Positions 22,961-34,680 of a stretch of 64,000 bases of DNA are shown here, piece after piece. The number at the start of each line of letters is the position of its first letter. The first letter of the stretch is position 1. Both the position numbers and the translations under genes were made by a program. The stretch lies in contig JAMWET010000681.1 of NCBI GenBank assembly GCA_024036415.1, forward strand, positions 1 to 64,000. Reading direction: 5' to 3'. The notes under the pieces are model-generated. The model was not told where the DNA came from, ran no database searches, and saw nothing but the letters and a program-made list of their open reading frames with translations. Origin of the DNA: Prochilodus magdalenae (Eukaryota; Chordata; Actinopteri; Characiformes; Prochilodontidae).

Positions 22961-23660
22961 CCGTTTATTCTAATCAGCACGTGCCTGAAACTTTTCCATC
23001 ACAAAAAGCTCAGCACCTTTTTTAATGACATGAAGTGGACGTACAATTTCAAAGATAATAAAGATAATCTCACTTCATCAGTGTCAGGTCCAGAAATGAA
23101 GTTGAGGTTCGGCGTGAAGCTTTGACGGACAGTTCCTGCTTGATCTGGTCCTTGTAGTATCTGATTTACTGGAAGAATGATTGACCCTTTGAAACCTTTC
23201 TGAAAACAGACACAGTTCGTCATCTCTGGATTTGAATTCAGCATCAGCAGCACAAGTGCAGCCCTAAACAGTCTCGTACCTGCCAGGTCAGGTGATTTAT
23301 TTATTTCTTTTGTATCTGAGAATGAGGAATTACCGACAGCTACGTCTCGTTACATCAGAATCTCCGAGGCCCCTTTATTCCTGACTGTAATTATTTAGTT
23401 ATTGATGTCATTAATTATACCATTCAGAAAATGACTTGTCTTTTATCTTACGGGAAGTTGAAATAGTCCCGAACTTCTTGGAATAAAATATTCTTGCACT
23501 AAATCACGTTACTGCTCTGTCCTACCCCTATAAATCTCCCACATCTGAGGTGCTGTAGTTCTGTAGTTCCTCACAGCGAGGACGCAGGTCCAGTTATCAG
23601 TAGGTTACTGGCTGGTTCTCCTTATTGTCTTTCTTGTACCCTTAAATGAAGTGACTGTCA
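22961..23660. other. Unique sequence, no gene seen
   Basis: No recognised repeat or exon. It may include the decayed 3' end of the preceding transposon fossil up to about 23110. Confidence 0.3.
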
Positions 23661-23680
23661 TTTACCAGGAGGGGGCGACA
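23661..23680 (+). promoter_or_regulatory. CTCF-like motif
   Basis: ccaggagggggcg at 23665-23677 fits the core CTCF consensus CCASNAGRKGGCR. A single site in a gene-poor region is suggestive of an insulator or loop anchor, but the motif alone does not prove binding. Confidence 0.4.
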
Positions 23681-23825
23681 TGTGCTGTGTCTGTTTACGC
23701 ACTAGTTACGGGCCATTCAAAGTGCCGCTCTTCCCCTCTCCGCTCTTCTCCTCGTCTCTCCTCACCTCTCCGAGTTTTGTAGGCCTGCGGAGAGTGAGGG
23801 ATACCACCCTCATAAAATGCGCGCG
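23681..23825. other. CT-rich spacer
   Basis: Contains ctctccgctcttctcctcgtc-type pyrimidine-rich sequence at 23730-23780. No gene. Confidence 0.4.
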
Positions 23826-24135
23826 ACCTGCGTAAGGGAAAGGGTGGGGTGGCATGTCACGTCAAATTGGTCATGAGCTAATTCTGCTTCCATCTGTCAA
23901 AACAAGCGGCAGCTAAAAAAGCTCGCTAATATTACAGCCTGACTGCAAATGAGGGTTATTAACACCTTTCACCCAATCTATTGAAAAGTGAAGTGTTCCA
24001 ACAAATCCATTTCCCTGCCGCAAAAAGCCACCAGACATTGTTTTCTTACAGCGGTTAAATTCAAGTTTACACAATCACGGGAACAGAGTCATCAGCTATT
24101 CAGCAGCGGCTCCCAGCTAATTAATGAAGAGCCTT
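23826..24135. promoter_or_regulatory. Candidate conserved non-coding element
   Basis: Repeat-free and motif-rich: aaattggtcatgagctaatt, gctcgctaatattacagc, acccaatctattgaaaag, cagctaattaatgaagagc. Dense TAAT words and no simple repeats give it the look of a developmental enhancer. The call is from texture only. Confidence 0.42.
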
Positions 24136-25850
24136 CTGTGGAGTAACACCAAAACTAGTTCAGTAATAAAAGTCTGGCAATGTGGGCCACTGGGTCACGG
24201 CTGTGTAATGACTCTATACCTCCGCTCAACTCCTCTTCTGTTTGTCAAACCTGACAGCTCGGTGAGGGGGCTCCTGTGCAGCACTGTGTGTGGTTCGTGT
24301 GTGTGGCCTTTGTCCCTGACACTCTGTCTGTGCGTGTGTGTGTGTTTGTGTGTACACGTCTGATTATCTCCCAGTGTTTGGAGCGCTGATTCACACACAC
24401 TGATTACGTTCTGATCAAAAATTTAAACAAGAGAGTGGAGGGCCATTATCGCTGTCTGCAGTGGGGTGCATTTGGCAAGACAAGGGGGGAGAGTAAACAC
24501 GTTTATCCCAAATGTAGGAAAGTCTCTTCAAAGAGCTTTGGAAAGCCTGGAGCTGGCAAATCCAACTTAGTGGAGCAAGTAACTGAAGTCATGACGTCGA
24601 GTGGTTTTGTGAAACAGACAGCGATAAAGTGCCACAATCTGATATATATGGTGACATACAGTAAACACACACGACTACATACGTCTGTAGTGCTTACTAA
24701 TAATCCTCATGCAGGCACTTTGTGAATTCTGAGGACGTACCATTTGCTCCTCTAGCCATCAGACCTGCGGTGCATCCTGGGACGCATCTACTGCACTACA
24801 AGTTCAGTGATACCGAGGTACAAGCACATTGGACCATGTTTACATTAGCCAATCCAGAGAAATCATAAAGTCTCTCATTCTCATCTGAGCTGATACTATT
24901 TGCATGTACTCAATATTTATCTTTAGTCATTAACACTTAATACTAATTTAATACTAATTAGTTCCTGCCTAGCCTAATTCTTCTACTCTGAGTAAATCAT
25001 AACCTTATTTCCGCTCCCATGCTGATAGACACTGGATATAATACGCGGCTCTGATGCAGTTCTATTAGTTACTCAGCTCGTTGCTCAGGTCGTTCGAGAC
25101 CTACTGCTTTTGTATCAGTATCTGTAGTATCTGTCTTTAAGTCTTGATTTAGGATTCTAGGGTTCAGGTCTAATATGGAGGTTCTAGGAATGAAAACGAC
25201 CCCACATCCTCAGATGAGGTGAAGCTAAGGTGTTTCCGCACATCCTCATGAAACCACACAAAGAAACCGAACGTTATGGGCGCATTAATACTCATTCACT
25301 TCAGGGACAGTCTTATTAGATCAGTCTTATTGGAGTCTTATTAGATCAGTTTAACTCGTTAGAGAGCTAATAACCAAGCCCGGTTAAAAAGGTTAATGTA
25401 CAGTGATGGGTGTACACTGAACACACTGTCCTAAATGTGTTCAGTAATTAATTCCATTACAGTATATAAATGTATTGTGTTCATTAGAGTACATTAATAT
25501 GTGTATTATTCAGACTGTTCCTCTCTGACTCCTCATGTAGTTCTTTTGGTAAAAAATGTGATTATTTAAAGGAATGCAGAAATAATTACTAAATTCTCTT
25601 CATGTTTTCCTCATGACCCAAGCCCACAGTATACCTTATCCTAGTAACACACCTTTGCTAATGAAGTGATTCTCTGATTTTCTGTTAATGACATACATTA
25701 AACTGCACACAGTCCAACACCAACACTGGGCTTAGCATGTCCGCAGCTGAGATGAATATGTAATTGATTTATTGGTTTGGCTAACACTGTGTTTAATCAC
25801 ACTGATCTATCAGTGTCTGTAGGCTTTAGCACGAATGTCTAGGAACGTCT
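24136..25850. other. Unique sequence with (GT)n
   Basis: GT-rich run at about 24290-24352. The rest is ordinary unique sequence. At 25310-25345 the word 'agtcttattagatcag' is locally repeated. No gene recognised. Confidence 0.35.
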
Positions 25851-26280
25851 TTAGCATGAGCGTTTAGGAATAGGGAGTGCGTCTGTACAAATAAAGTTTT
25901 GGAGCAGTAATGGAGTTTCTTTTATCCCATTAAAAGCCCTGGACCCTGGACAGAAAGTGTTGCTGTAAGAATTACCCAAACTATTTGCTCCAGTGCGTGT
26001 GTAATTAATATGCAATAAATAAATATGTAACAAAAGTTTTTTAAAAAGGGTCTTTAGGAAAGTATCCTGAAAGTTTGATCCTTTTCAGCTTCAGGAATGA
26101 AATAAAAAAAAGAGGATAAGAAGAGTGGCTAACAGCCGTCCACCATTTCTTAGCTTAACGGTTTAGCCTAATGTGCTCCCACTGGTTTACCGCAGCATTG
26201 GTTTGGGAGGTACTGTTTCTCTTTAGCTTGACACAGGAAGAAATACTTAGAGATGAGTGTGACTGACTAAAAGGCATATC
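25851..26280. other. Unique sequence, no gene seen
   Basis: Ordinary composition; nothing to call. Confidence 0.4.
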
Positions 26281-26428
26281 AGTATTATTATTACTACTAC
26301 TACTACTAATAATAAATAACAATGACAATAATAATAATAATAATATATTGTTATTGGCTTTGTTATTATTATTATTATTACTATTATTACTACTATTATT
26401 AATAGTATTGTTGTTATTATTATTATGG
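26281..26428. repeat. Compound (TTA)/(AAT) microsatellite
   Basis: Runs of att/tta/act and aat trinucleotides with a central ttgttattggctttg. Poly-Asn frames on the minus strand are artefacts. Confidence 0.9.
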
Positions 26429-26800
26429 GCTCTTTTTATTTGTTGAACACTGGTGGCTTTTGTCATACTGATCATACGGTTTATGTAGTGTGTATGTATG
26501 TGTTAGATGAATGGTCCACTGTAGTGACCAGCTGTGTGGGAGAGGAGTGTCTGATGTTCTCTGAAGGGAGCCTGAAGACTTCATCTCAGGTTTTCATTCT
26601 TTTCAGACTGATTATTATGCGACCGCTAGATTAGCATTAGCCTGCACCCTTAAAACTGAAGGTGACAAAGAATTTAGAAGAACCACTTTTAGTTCCCCAG
26701 TAGAAAGCTTCCAACGCCTAGAACCATGCAGGCCTAGAACCATGCAGGCCTAGAACCATGGAATCAAGGATATTTCTGGGAATCTTTCTAATCTTGTCTA
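26429..26800. repeat. Unique sequence with short 16-bp tandem (26718-26761)
   Basis: About 2.5 copies of a 16-bp cctagaaccatgcagg unit lie at 26718-26761, within a patch that resembles the common fish 'gaaccact' repeat. The rest is unique. Confidence 0.5.
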
Positions 26801-27028
26801 TGATGATTTTTCCTCTCTAGTCTTTCCACTGCAGCTGGGTGGTGTTTCGATCTCTTACCCATCTCGTGTAGTGACCCCTCCCCAGCCCTGCCCTTTCCCA
26901 AGGGGGCAGTTAGTGTTATAGCTCCATTTTAGGCCCACCTGCTCGGCCCCTAACCGGGCCTCTTATCATCTCATCAACATTCTCTCACCCTTTACATTAG
27001 ACATTGTGTTTTTCACTGGAAGATGGAA

Positions 27029-27029
<1 letters not shown>
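26801..27029. other. Unique sequence
   Basis: C-rich in places (26870-26960); no gene signal. Confidence 0.35.

Positions 27030-27060
<31 letters not shown>
27030..27060. repeat. (GA)n microsatellite
   Basis: Fourteen-odd GA units. Confidence 0.95.
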
Positions 27061-27063
<3 letters not shown>

Positions 27064-27580
27064 TTCCACCAACAACTTTATTTCCACTGACAGATTTGAG
27101 AGCCGGAGCCAAAACACAAGCGGCGCTCCCCTTTTGTAGCGGGTCTTTAAATAACAAGCAGTTGGAACAATATGTTTTCGGCCAAACAGAAACTTCAGAG
27201 CGGCGCGAGGGGCCGCGCGGATCACGGGGACAGCGCTTTTTCAGGCTCCCTCCTCCTTTATTCCTGTCCTGCCACTTTGGCGGGTTTCTTTGTGCTTCTC
27301 TAAGGGGAGAGCACATGATGAGCAGCTCGGTTCTTTCGGGACGGCTGCGTGAAGGTGTATTAACGGTGTGTGCCACCATTGTTGAGCCGCCTGGCCACTT
27401 ATGTTCACGTGAAGAGCAGGGAGGCTGGCTGCGAAAGAGAAGCATGCTATTAGCTTGCGCGTCTCTGTGCTCCAGATTTGGGTGTTTTCTTTTATGGTGA
27501 ATGTTCTGTTTCTTAAAAATGTGGGCGATGGCAATAAAGTTCATCATTACATGTGACCTGGGTTGATTAGAGGCCTGCTG
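27061..27580. promoter_or_regulatory. Candidate conserved non-coding element
   Basis: Starts with ttccaccaacaactttattt and ends with gggcgatggcaataaagttc and tgacctgggttgattagagg. It is GC-richer in the middle (27195-27235). Free of repeats apart from the adjacent GA run. Open frames of up to 134 codons cross it on both strands, but they overlap and have no domain signature. A regulatory role is inferred from texture. Confidence 0.33.
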
Positions 27581-28518
27581 TGGCTTCAATAGGAGCTGGT
27601 ATCATATGTCTCATCTTTAGGGAGAAGGTCATTTCTTATTATACCTTAGATGAGTTATTCATTCGGTTTCTGCTATACAGCATATTTAAGATTCAGTTAT
27701 GTAATTGCATTTTGGCTTACATGGTAAATTGCATTGGGGTTCTACAGATGTTCTGCATCAACATCTGCATCTCTGCATTAATAGGAACTGAAAGAAATCT
27801 GGCCAAAGTAAAAGCACACAAACCTGCACTGTACATATAACAATAACACTTATAGACACATAGACAACATCTTATATAAGATCAATTATATAACATCTTG
27901 CTAGCAGTAAGGTACGTTCACACAGACCTGCATTAAGTTGACTTCAGCAAAAGTGCTCACAGCGCTACGAGAGGAGACTCACGAAGAGGCCGGGCCTCAG
28001 ATTTCAAAGGCTCTCCGTATGTGTGTGTGGATGCGGTAGCCATGCAGGCAGCCCACACCTGAGCCCCTTCCGAGGGATGTAGTTACACTTGCCTTCTCCC
28101 CACCCCCACCCCCTCCTCTCTAAAGGGACACGCTTATTACACTTCAGCCCATCTTTCCGTGTAACGTGCCCTCACATTGTTAAGCTTTAGTGAATCTTCT
28201 CCTCTGGGAGAGCCACTGCGTGTGGAGGTGTGTATGTGTAGGAGTGTGTGTGTGTGTGTGGCTAGGTGTATATGTGTGCCCCCTCCTTGTTTGTTAAGAA
28301 TAAGGGGACCAGGCCAGGAACGGGAACACGGCTAGCATACGCTAATAGAGCTGAGTGTACGTAGGCAGATGTGGTAGTAAAATACAGGTGTGAGTGAGTG
28401 TGCGTGTGTTTGTGCTGTGTGTGATTCAGACGTCGCTCCCCTGGGAGGCTTTGTTATTGTACCCTCGGTAGATACAGTATTCCGTTGCAGTAATGATTGC
28501 TCTTTTCGCTATCCCCAG
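27581..28518. other. Unique sequence upstream of candidate microexon
   Basis: Contains a GT run near 28237-28260. The 28430-28518 segment leads into a polypyrimidine/AG acceptor (ttgctcttttcgctatccccag). No gene recognised otherwise. Confidence 0.35.
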
Positions 28519-28545
28519 CTGGATCAGCCAGGCTGTACTGAATAT
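28519..28545 (+). CDS. Candidate 27-nt microexon (unassigned)
   Basis: A strong acceptor (pyrimidine-rich, ending atccccag) is followed by 27 nt and a near-perfect donor (aat/gtaagtac after tgaat). The 27 nt are a multiple of three and open in the first frame, reading LDQPGCTEY. A branch-point-like taatgat lies about 25 nt upstream. Length divisible by three, strong flanking sites and surrounding repeat-free sequence are the usual marks of vertebrate, often neuronal, microexons. I do not recognise the peptide or the host gene. No neighbouring exon was identified, so chance co-occurrence of the sites remains possible. Confidence 0.3.
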
Positions 28546-29080
28546 GTAAGTACACCTAATCCCTGTGGTCTACGGGACGTGGCTGTTTATCCGTGATCAG
28601 TTGCATGGTGATTGTCATAGGAATAGGAACATTGAGCGGCGTTTTCGTGACGATGCCCGTTTCTCTCCAGTTCTGCATCTCATTACTCTACCTGTTTGTT
28701 CCGAGCCTGCAGCGAAAGGTGATGTAGAACAATTGCTAGAGGTCAGCTTTGGAGAAGTGTCAAACCCACGCGAGTTCTCAGGGAAGAACACAGGTTCTCC
28801 TTATTCATCTCCATAGTCTTGAAAGGGCAAAGGGGAACTCCTTCACACACGAAAGAAGAGGAGCTAAACAGCCATCAGAGGGACCACTTCACGGACACTT
28901 CTCCCATTTCCCCCCTTTCAATTACCCAGAGCTTCCTTTAATATGCAGCGCCGCTCTCCAACAGCCTACTTCTGACAATAGGGACAGACGTGCAGTTTCT
29001 GTCTATGGCAGAAATCTCATATCATCTTTACCTCGGACTCAGATGTCCAACAAATTAGAGTAGTTTAGTTTTGAAGTGAG
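28546..29080. other. Unique sequence downstream of the candidate microexon
   Basis: Repeat-free. The segment 28840-29040 (aattacccagagcttccttt; taatatgcagcgccgctctc) resembles a conserved element. Confidence 0.3.
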
Positions 29081-29108
29081 TAATAATAATAACAACAATA
29101 ATAATAAC

Positions 29109-29143
<35 letters not shown>

Positions 29144-29151
29144 TAATAATA
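29081..29151. repeat. (AAT)n microsatellite with AAC variants
   Basis: Runs of aat with caa interruptions. Confidence 0.95.
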
Positions 29152-31680
29152 GAATTCAAAGTAGGATTACAGTATAATATATCAGGTAACATAATCTGTG
29201 TTCCTGGGAACGTCCTCAGAACATCCTCTGAATGCTGCCGAAAGTCTGGCCATGTTCCCTGCCTGCCTGGAAATACATCTACGTATCATATTGTAGAGAT
29301 ATCCTCTGATGTTAGCATGCAAACCAGCTTGCCCGACCTGTCCTGTCTTGTAATACCACTTTGCACCTGAGGGGGTGATAGTGAGTCACTGTAGTGCCGT
29401 AAGAGTGGAATTAGTCCAACATGAGAGGAAGAAGAAGTAGCTCTGCTGCCCTGACGGCGTATTCTAATAACCGTGGGTTATCCTCATAACCTAACCAGCC
29501 GTGTCGAAGGTGCTGCTCCTGGTTAGATCGTTTATGAGCAGGTACATATAAATCGAGTGTTTAATGACTTTAATGAAGTGGAAGTTTAAAGGAGGGGTCG
29601 AATGAACTCGACACTGCGAGCCTTGCAGGTTAAGCTCAGTGTGTTGCTCCTCCCAGCTATCGGCTCCAGCTCACTCGTTGAAGTTAAAGGAAGTATTGAC
29701 TGGATGTTAGCCTCAGGTGACCTATTCTGTTATTATTGTCCTCTCCCTCTTCTTGTTGTCCTTCGTGGCCTACCCTTCATTCTGTACATCTTACGTAATG
29801 GTTTAGTCAGTTTGCTAGTGGCTGTTCATGCAGGTTAACCTCACGGTTGTGAACTTTTTGGAGTTGTTGGATTATAGGAATACTTCTACACCCAGTCCAG
29901 TTCACTTACAGGCCTGGCCCACGTCAGCTGCCGTACCTCAAACTGAAGGACAAGAGAAACAACATAAACATGTGCTTATAACGATCTGTCCGTACTTCCT
30001 CCAACTTAAATACGTGAACTGAAGTTAATAAGTCACCTATACTCTAAACCAGCACAGGTAAATTAAAACAACAGCACTCCACAGCCACTCTATAATAACT
30101 CTACAGTCAAATCAGCATACCGAAAGGAGTCCCAGCTAGACCTAAAGTCAGAGTTGGAGTAAATAGTAGCTCCAGTTTTACTTTAGACTTTAAGGCAGCT
30201 CTTTGAAGTTACTGAGTTGAAGCTGATGAAATCTTTTACACTGCAGAGTGAACACATCATCAGCTGAAAATGAAACAAATGAAGTGAGATAAATAGAAAC
30301 GCATTATGCACTAACACTGGAGTCTTCGTGAGTAAGGGCAGCGACTCTACCTGTCTGGTGTGACCTGAAGACAGGTGGATGGACTGTTTCTGCTTTGAGT
30401 ATTAATTCTACAAGTTGTGTCATCTTCAAAGGGCAGTTTCCCAGTCAGGTATGGGACCATATTTTCCTCTTAGTGGATTCACCATTCCGAATTGTCCCGG
30501 GAACTGACCCTCAGTGGACCAACACCACTAATATTTCAGATTAATCCCGGACATGTCCAAGAACCAGCCCATAGATACCGGTGATTTCCAACAGTCTGGA
30601 TTATCCAAGGTGGATCGTTTGGACAAAGACGTCCACCCCCTTTCCCAAAAAGAGGAACGGTGACGGCTCAGACACACAGGCTCTGGATGAGCAGTTAGAA
30701 GTGAAGAACTCTTCAGTTCAAGCAGAGACAATCTCTCCTTTGTTTATGGTCAATGCCTTTGTGTCAACAGCATGTAAATATTGGATGTTAATTTGCCTTA
30801 GGGCGCGTCATATTGTTGACTTAAGGCTCACCTCTATTGTTTGTTGTTTCACAGCAGGAGATGTGCACAGATGTTTGGAAGGGAGACACACCCTCACCAT
30901 TTCCCCAGAAAGTCCCACATGTCTGTACCTGCCTTATCACTTCTATCAGGCTAGCCAACGAACGAGAGAAGCTCGATATATATTAAAAACAATTAACTAA
31001 ATACACAGTGCAGTAGATATGAGCTCTAAATAAACCCCAATCCCAAAGGGTTGTTGGCTTTGACGTGTTGTTAAATAAAATCCGCATTATTCATATCGTA
31101 CCTTAAATTAACAGGAGGTTACTTTACACCAGCACAAATGGTCATTTAACAGTTTTCCATTAAAGGCTCTTCAGGGAGGTAAAGGTGGTTCTTCTATGGC
31201 ATCTACCCAAAAGCCTTTATTCTTTCTAACACCTGGTTTATTCCTTAGGAGTCAGTATACTTACAGACCATCTCTACTTTATTAGAGTGTTAAGGTGTTA
31301 ACCAGTACACAGTATGCCCAGACGTACCCTGAAGAGTGTTCCCCGTTAATGAAATGTAATTAATTATATTATAATTATTTATACTTTGGATTTATCTGGA
31401 ACGGTATTTATATTGAGTTTATATACAGATATTTATATAGTCCTGATTTACCAGCAGGACTCCGAGTGATTACATGGAAATGTGCGACATCATTAAACGC
31501 AGTTCACACGGTGTAACGCATTAGATGGTCCTGAATGTTGCATACCAGGCCAGGTTATTGTTCTCCCTCTGGGAAGGGGTTGCAGAACAGGAGCTGATGG
31601 AGTCTTTAGTAACCTTGGCTAGAAAAGAGCTGTCAGTGCCCTCCCTGAGGTACTGAGGGTTTCAACCCCACACCCTGACC
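29152..31680. other. Unique sequence, no gene recognised
   Basis: About 2.5 kb without recognised transposons. A traces-of-repeat patch lies near 31140-31210 (ttaaaggctcttcagggagg; ggtggttcttctatgg). A 139-codon plus-strand frame at 30581-31000 has no domain or exon signals and is not called. Confidence 0.35.
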
Positions 31681-32093
31681 TGTGCAGGCCCCCCTCAACA
31701 CCACCCGCCCACCCCCACCCGGCCTGCTCACTCACTCACTCGCTTACTCATTCACTCACTCACTCACTCGCTCGCTCTCTTCAGGCCATTGTGTTCTCAG
31801 CCCTTTCCTCTGGAAAAGAGAGAGAGAGAGAGGGAAGGAAAAACAAAAAACCCACACCGAGGGCCATCTGCTAGCGCCGGCAGCCGTAGAGCTGACCTCC
31901 TTGTCACTCTCACTGTCTGTCCCGCCTCCCTAAATGGTTGTGCGAGATGCAGGACCCACCGGCGCCGGGCCAGGGGAGGCACGTCCTTTCACCTTGAGAG
32001 AGCGCGCAACAACGAAACCTGACAGACTCCAGGGCTCAGTTTCACCTTTACAAAAGCAAACCATGGGAAAAAAGGAAAGAGACGGAAAGAGAC

Positions 32094-32097
<4 letters not shown>
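31681..32097. repeat. C-rich, (CACT)n and (GA)n simple repeats
   Basis: C-rich at 31685-31720, tetranucleotide ctca/cact run at 31729-31778, and a GA run near 31815-31834. GC-rich unique sequence follows to 32000. Several overlapping open frames are artefacts of low-complexity sequence. Confidence 0.75.

Positions 32098-32142
<45 letters not shown>
32098..32142. repeat. (GA)n microsatellite
   Basis: About 22 uninterrupted GA units. Confidence 0.97.
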
Positions 32143-32145
<3 letters not shown>

Positions 32146-32219
32146 TGAGTTGTTACTTATAGGACACTGTAACATTTCTATTATATTTTTTATATAACGT
32201 TTTGTAGTTTATATTCCTC

Positions 32220-32540
32220 CTGGGAGAAAAGTACACTGAGGTGCTTGAGTATACCGAGTATTCCTCCTAACAGTGTACTATGTACCTAGTATACTACATA
32301 TACTCATTAGTGCTGTTCACATGTACTTAACTGGACTATTTTGAGACGCAGTTATATACGTATTTAATGACATTTCTAGTACATTATATATACAAACTGG
32401 TAAAATTTACTTAAATATTATTATTAACGTTATTATTATTATTATTATTATTATATTACGTTTGTAATGAACATATACAGTATATGTATTAAATTTAAAT
32501 GTATTTGATATCAAAGTGTATTTCTATTACATTAATATAG
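32220..32540. repeat. AT-rich dispersed repeat, copy 1
   Basis: Shares with 59010-59345, in the same order: agtata/ctagtatact, then catta-gtgct ('tcattagtgct'), then aact-gactatttt-gac ('ctattttgagac' here, 'ctattttaagac' there), then 'tagtacatta', then repeated short at/ta words. A (TTA)n run (32429-32452) interrupts this copy. Rich in palindromic gtac/agtact words. I do not recognise the family and found no coding remains, so it is a non-autonomous or unclassified element. Confidence 0.55.
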
Positions 32541-33130
32541 GCTTCATTTTACCCGGGCTAACATCCTTCCAGAAATTAAACACACACCTGCTGTTTCTAT
32601 CAGGACTGTGTTTGGTACTCAGTAGACATGAATTCTTCAGATCCAGATGAAAACATAACAAATGACATCATCATTGATAATCATACAGAGTACAGCAGAC
32701 AGAGACCAGTCTATCCTTCCAGCGTAATCTTCCACTCTACCCTGTAATCTGAGGTGGTCTCTGCTGGTCCACTGCAGCTGCTTTAACTATCATTCTAAAA
32801 TATCTGTTTTATATTTATAATAATATCTATTTGGTACATTCTGAATTTCTACAGTGAATAACATAATAGGAGACATCACTGATTTATTAATGCAAAGGGC
32901 TATTTGCAAAACTACTAATGTAATAATAATAATAATAATAATAATAATGTCTGTATGATACTGTACATTATTTATTTGTGTGTGCTGATTCTGTATGTGT
33001 GCTTATTGTGTTTGTATGCTTCTAGCCACTGTGTCTGTCAGCTGACTGCAGTGTTCAGACATGAACAAGGATATGCTGTTTATTAAAGCATATGCTTATT
33101 ATAAATGTTGACATTCTTAATCAGAAAGAA
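32541..33130. other. Unique sequence with (AAT)n at about 32921-32948
   Basis: Ordinary AT-rich sequence with a short trinucleotide run. No gene. Confidence 0.4.
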
Positions 33131-33190
33131 GTATTGCTTATTTATTTATTTATTTATTTATTTATTCATTCATTCATTCATTCATTTTGC
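33131..33190. repeat. (TTTA)n(TTCA)n microsatellite
   Basis: Tetranucleotide run switching from tatt to catt units near 33167. Confidence 0.95.
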
Positions 33191-33239
33191 ATGATAACCC
33201 AGACAGACAGGGTGTAACTGAGATGGTGTTAAAGACTTT

Positions 33240-33593
33240 TTATTTAGAGGTAGCAGTAAACAGTCGTGCTGATAAATACTTGTGGTGCTGATATGGTGAA
33301 CATACAAGCCCGTACAACGTTTCAGCTTCCTGTAGTTCCAGTGTGGGTTTCTGTTGTGTGAATGCGCTCACCAGCGGACCTGATACAACACTGATCGTGA
33401 GAAGTACTGATACACCGAAGAAGTGCGTGTAGAGCTTACCGGTGAGTACCGGCCCACTTAGCTGTAACAAGGCCTTCACTGCTGTTACAACAAAATCAGT
33501 ATTCCTGGTATTTACAGTTTTAGACTGCATCTGAAAATACCTGCTGCTCCTTATACTGAGTGTAATTTTCATGGTGAATGGACCGAAATACAT
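33240..33593 (-). other. Unassigned 117-codon open frame with AATAAA at its stop
   Basis: A minus-strand ATG frame (33593 to 33240) contains one hydrophobic segment (HFFGVSVLLTISVVSGPLV), which could span a membrane, and ends in TAA inside an AATAAA hexamer. Upstream on the same strand an acceptor-like ttttgttgtaacag and a donor-like accg/gtaagc lie inside the frame. Composition is not repetitive. I recognise no family. It may be chance, a retro-copied fragment or a small unknown gene; chance is the default. Confidence 0.15.
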
Positions 33594-34189
33594 GGATCTG
33601 GTTACGTTGACGTACAGTAGTAAAGTAGGTGTGAAGTGTGTGTGTTCTTCTGTGTGCTGGAATCATTTTGAGGACACAGAGTTTTAATCTGACAGCAGCG
33701 GTACGTGTATCATCCGCAGGGAACCATCAAAATGACATAGGAGTGAAAATGACTCTGTAGGCAGTAGTCCAGTTTCCATCGACAGGCTGCAGTTTGTGTG
33801 TTTATTTGAAATATTGCGTGTTTATTGAAATAACGATCTGTCTTTTCAGTGTTTCCTGTAGGCTCATGGAACAAGATCAAGTGGGCTACAACATGTGCTG
33901 GCTCTGCTCATCCTAAGCGATGGGTGTAAAGTGTGGGTCTTCCCACAATAACATGTTTTTATGTATTAATCTGAGGGCGTGTCAGTAACGTGTGAAATAC
34001 ACGCATGGCACGTTCCCCAGCAGGCCGTGCAGACGAACATGAAGTACGGCTGATCACTGTGTGGCATGCAGTACATCATACATATGTACGGTGCATATGG
34101 CACGTAGTGTATCAGCTTCTACGCTGTCAGAGTTGCGGATCTGGATAAAGATAGCGTGTGTGTTCCTTCCTCCCGAGAATGAGTGAAGA
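33594..34189. other. Unique sequence, no gene seen
   Basis: Ordinary composition; nothing to call. Confidence 0.4.
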
Positions 34190-34680
34190 TGAAACGCCAT
34201 TAGGAGGATTTCCTTCAAAACCAGATTACATGCATGGACTGATTAACTTGGCTCTAATTGGTCTAATTATGGAATTATTTTTATCGCTCAATGTAAATTG
34301 TCAAACATGATGGTTTTTTTTGGTCCCCGAGTATCACATGTATATGATTTGAAAATGAGCCACCTCATTATTTCAATTTTAAAGAACAATTAAATTTTTC
34401 ACACTTGTGCATGTGTTAAAAAGCCCTACCAATATTTGTTTGGTGGATACCCACTGCCATCCATCTTACTCTTAACTTTGATGGCCATTTAGCCAATTAT
34501 TGTGCCCATAATGGCTTTTCATCAGCGTGCTTCTCCTTCCCCGAGATGTGCCGTAGCCATTTACCTTCCCTGGAAATGTCAGGTTGTGTCAGAGTTGTTG
34601 GCAAATGTTGCCTCAATTATCTTGACTACTCAAATTCCTCGGGGAGGGGCGGTGATTGTCGCTAATTTGCCCATATGAGT
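34190..34680. promoter_or_regulatory. Strong candidate conserved non-coding element
   Basis: Nearly 500 bp without repeats or usable open frames, with a very high density of transcription-factor-like words: ctaattgg (34254), taattatgg (34264), aattgtcaaac (34297), agaacaatta (Sox-like, about 34384), ttcacacttg (T-box-like, about 34399), tttagccaattattgtgccc and cataatggc. The texture is that of a highly conserved vertebrate developmental enhancer. This is my best regulatory candidate in the window. Conservation could not be tested. Confidence 0.5.

Noticed and set aside
26895..26910. CTCF site at aagggggcag
   Set aside because: Upstream half of the motif does not fit.
30581..31000. 139-codon plus-strand gene
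   Set aside because: No domain signature, ordinary composition and no exon boundary signals.
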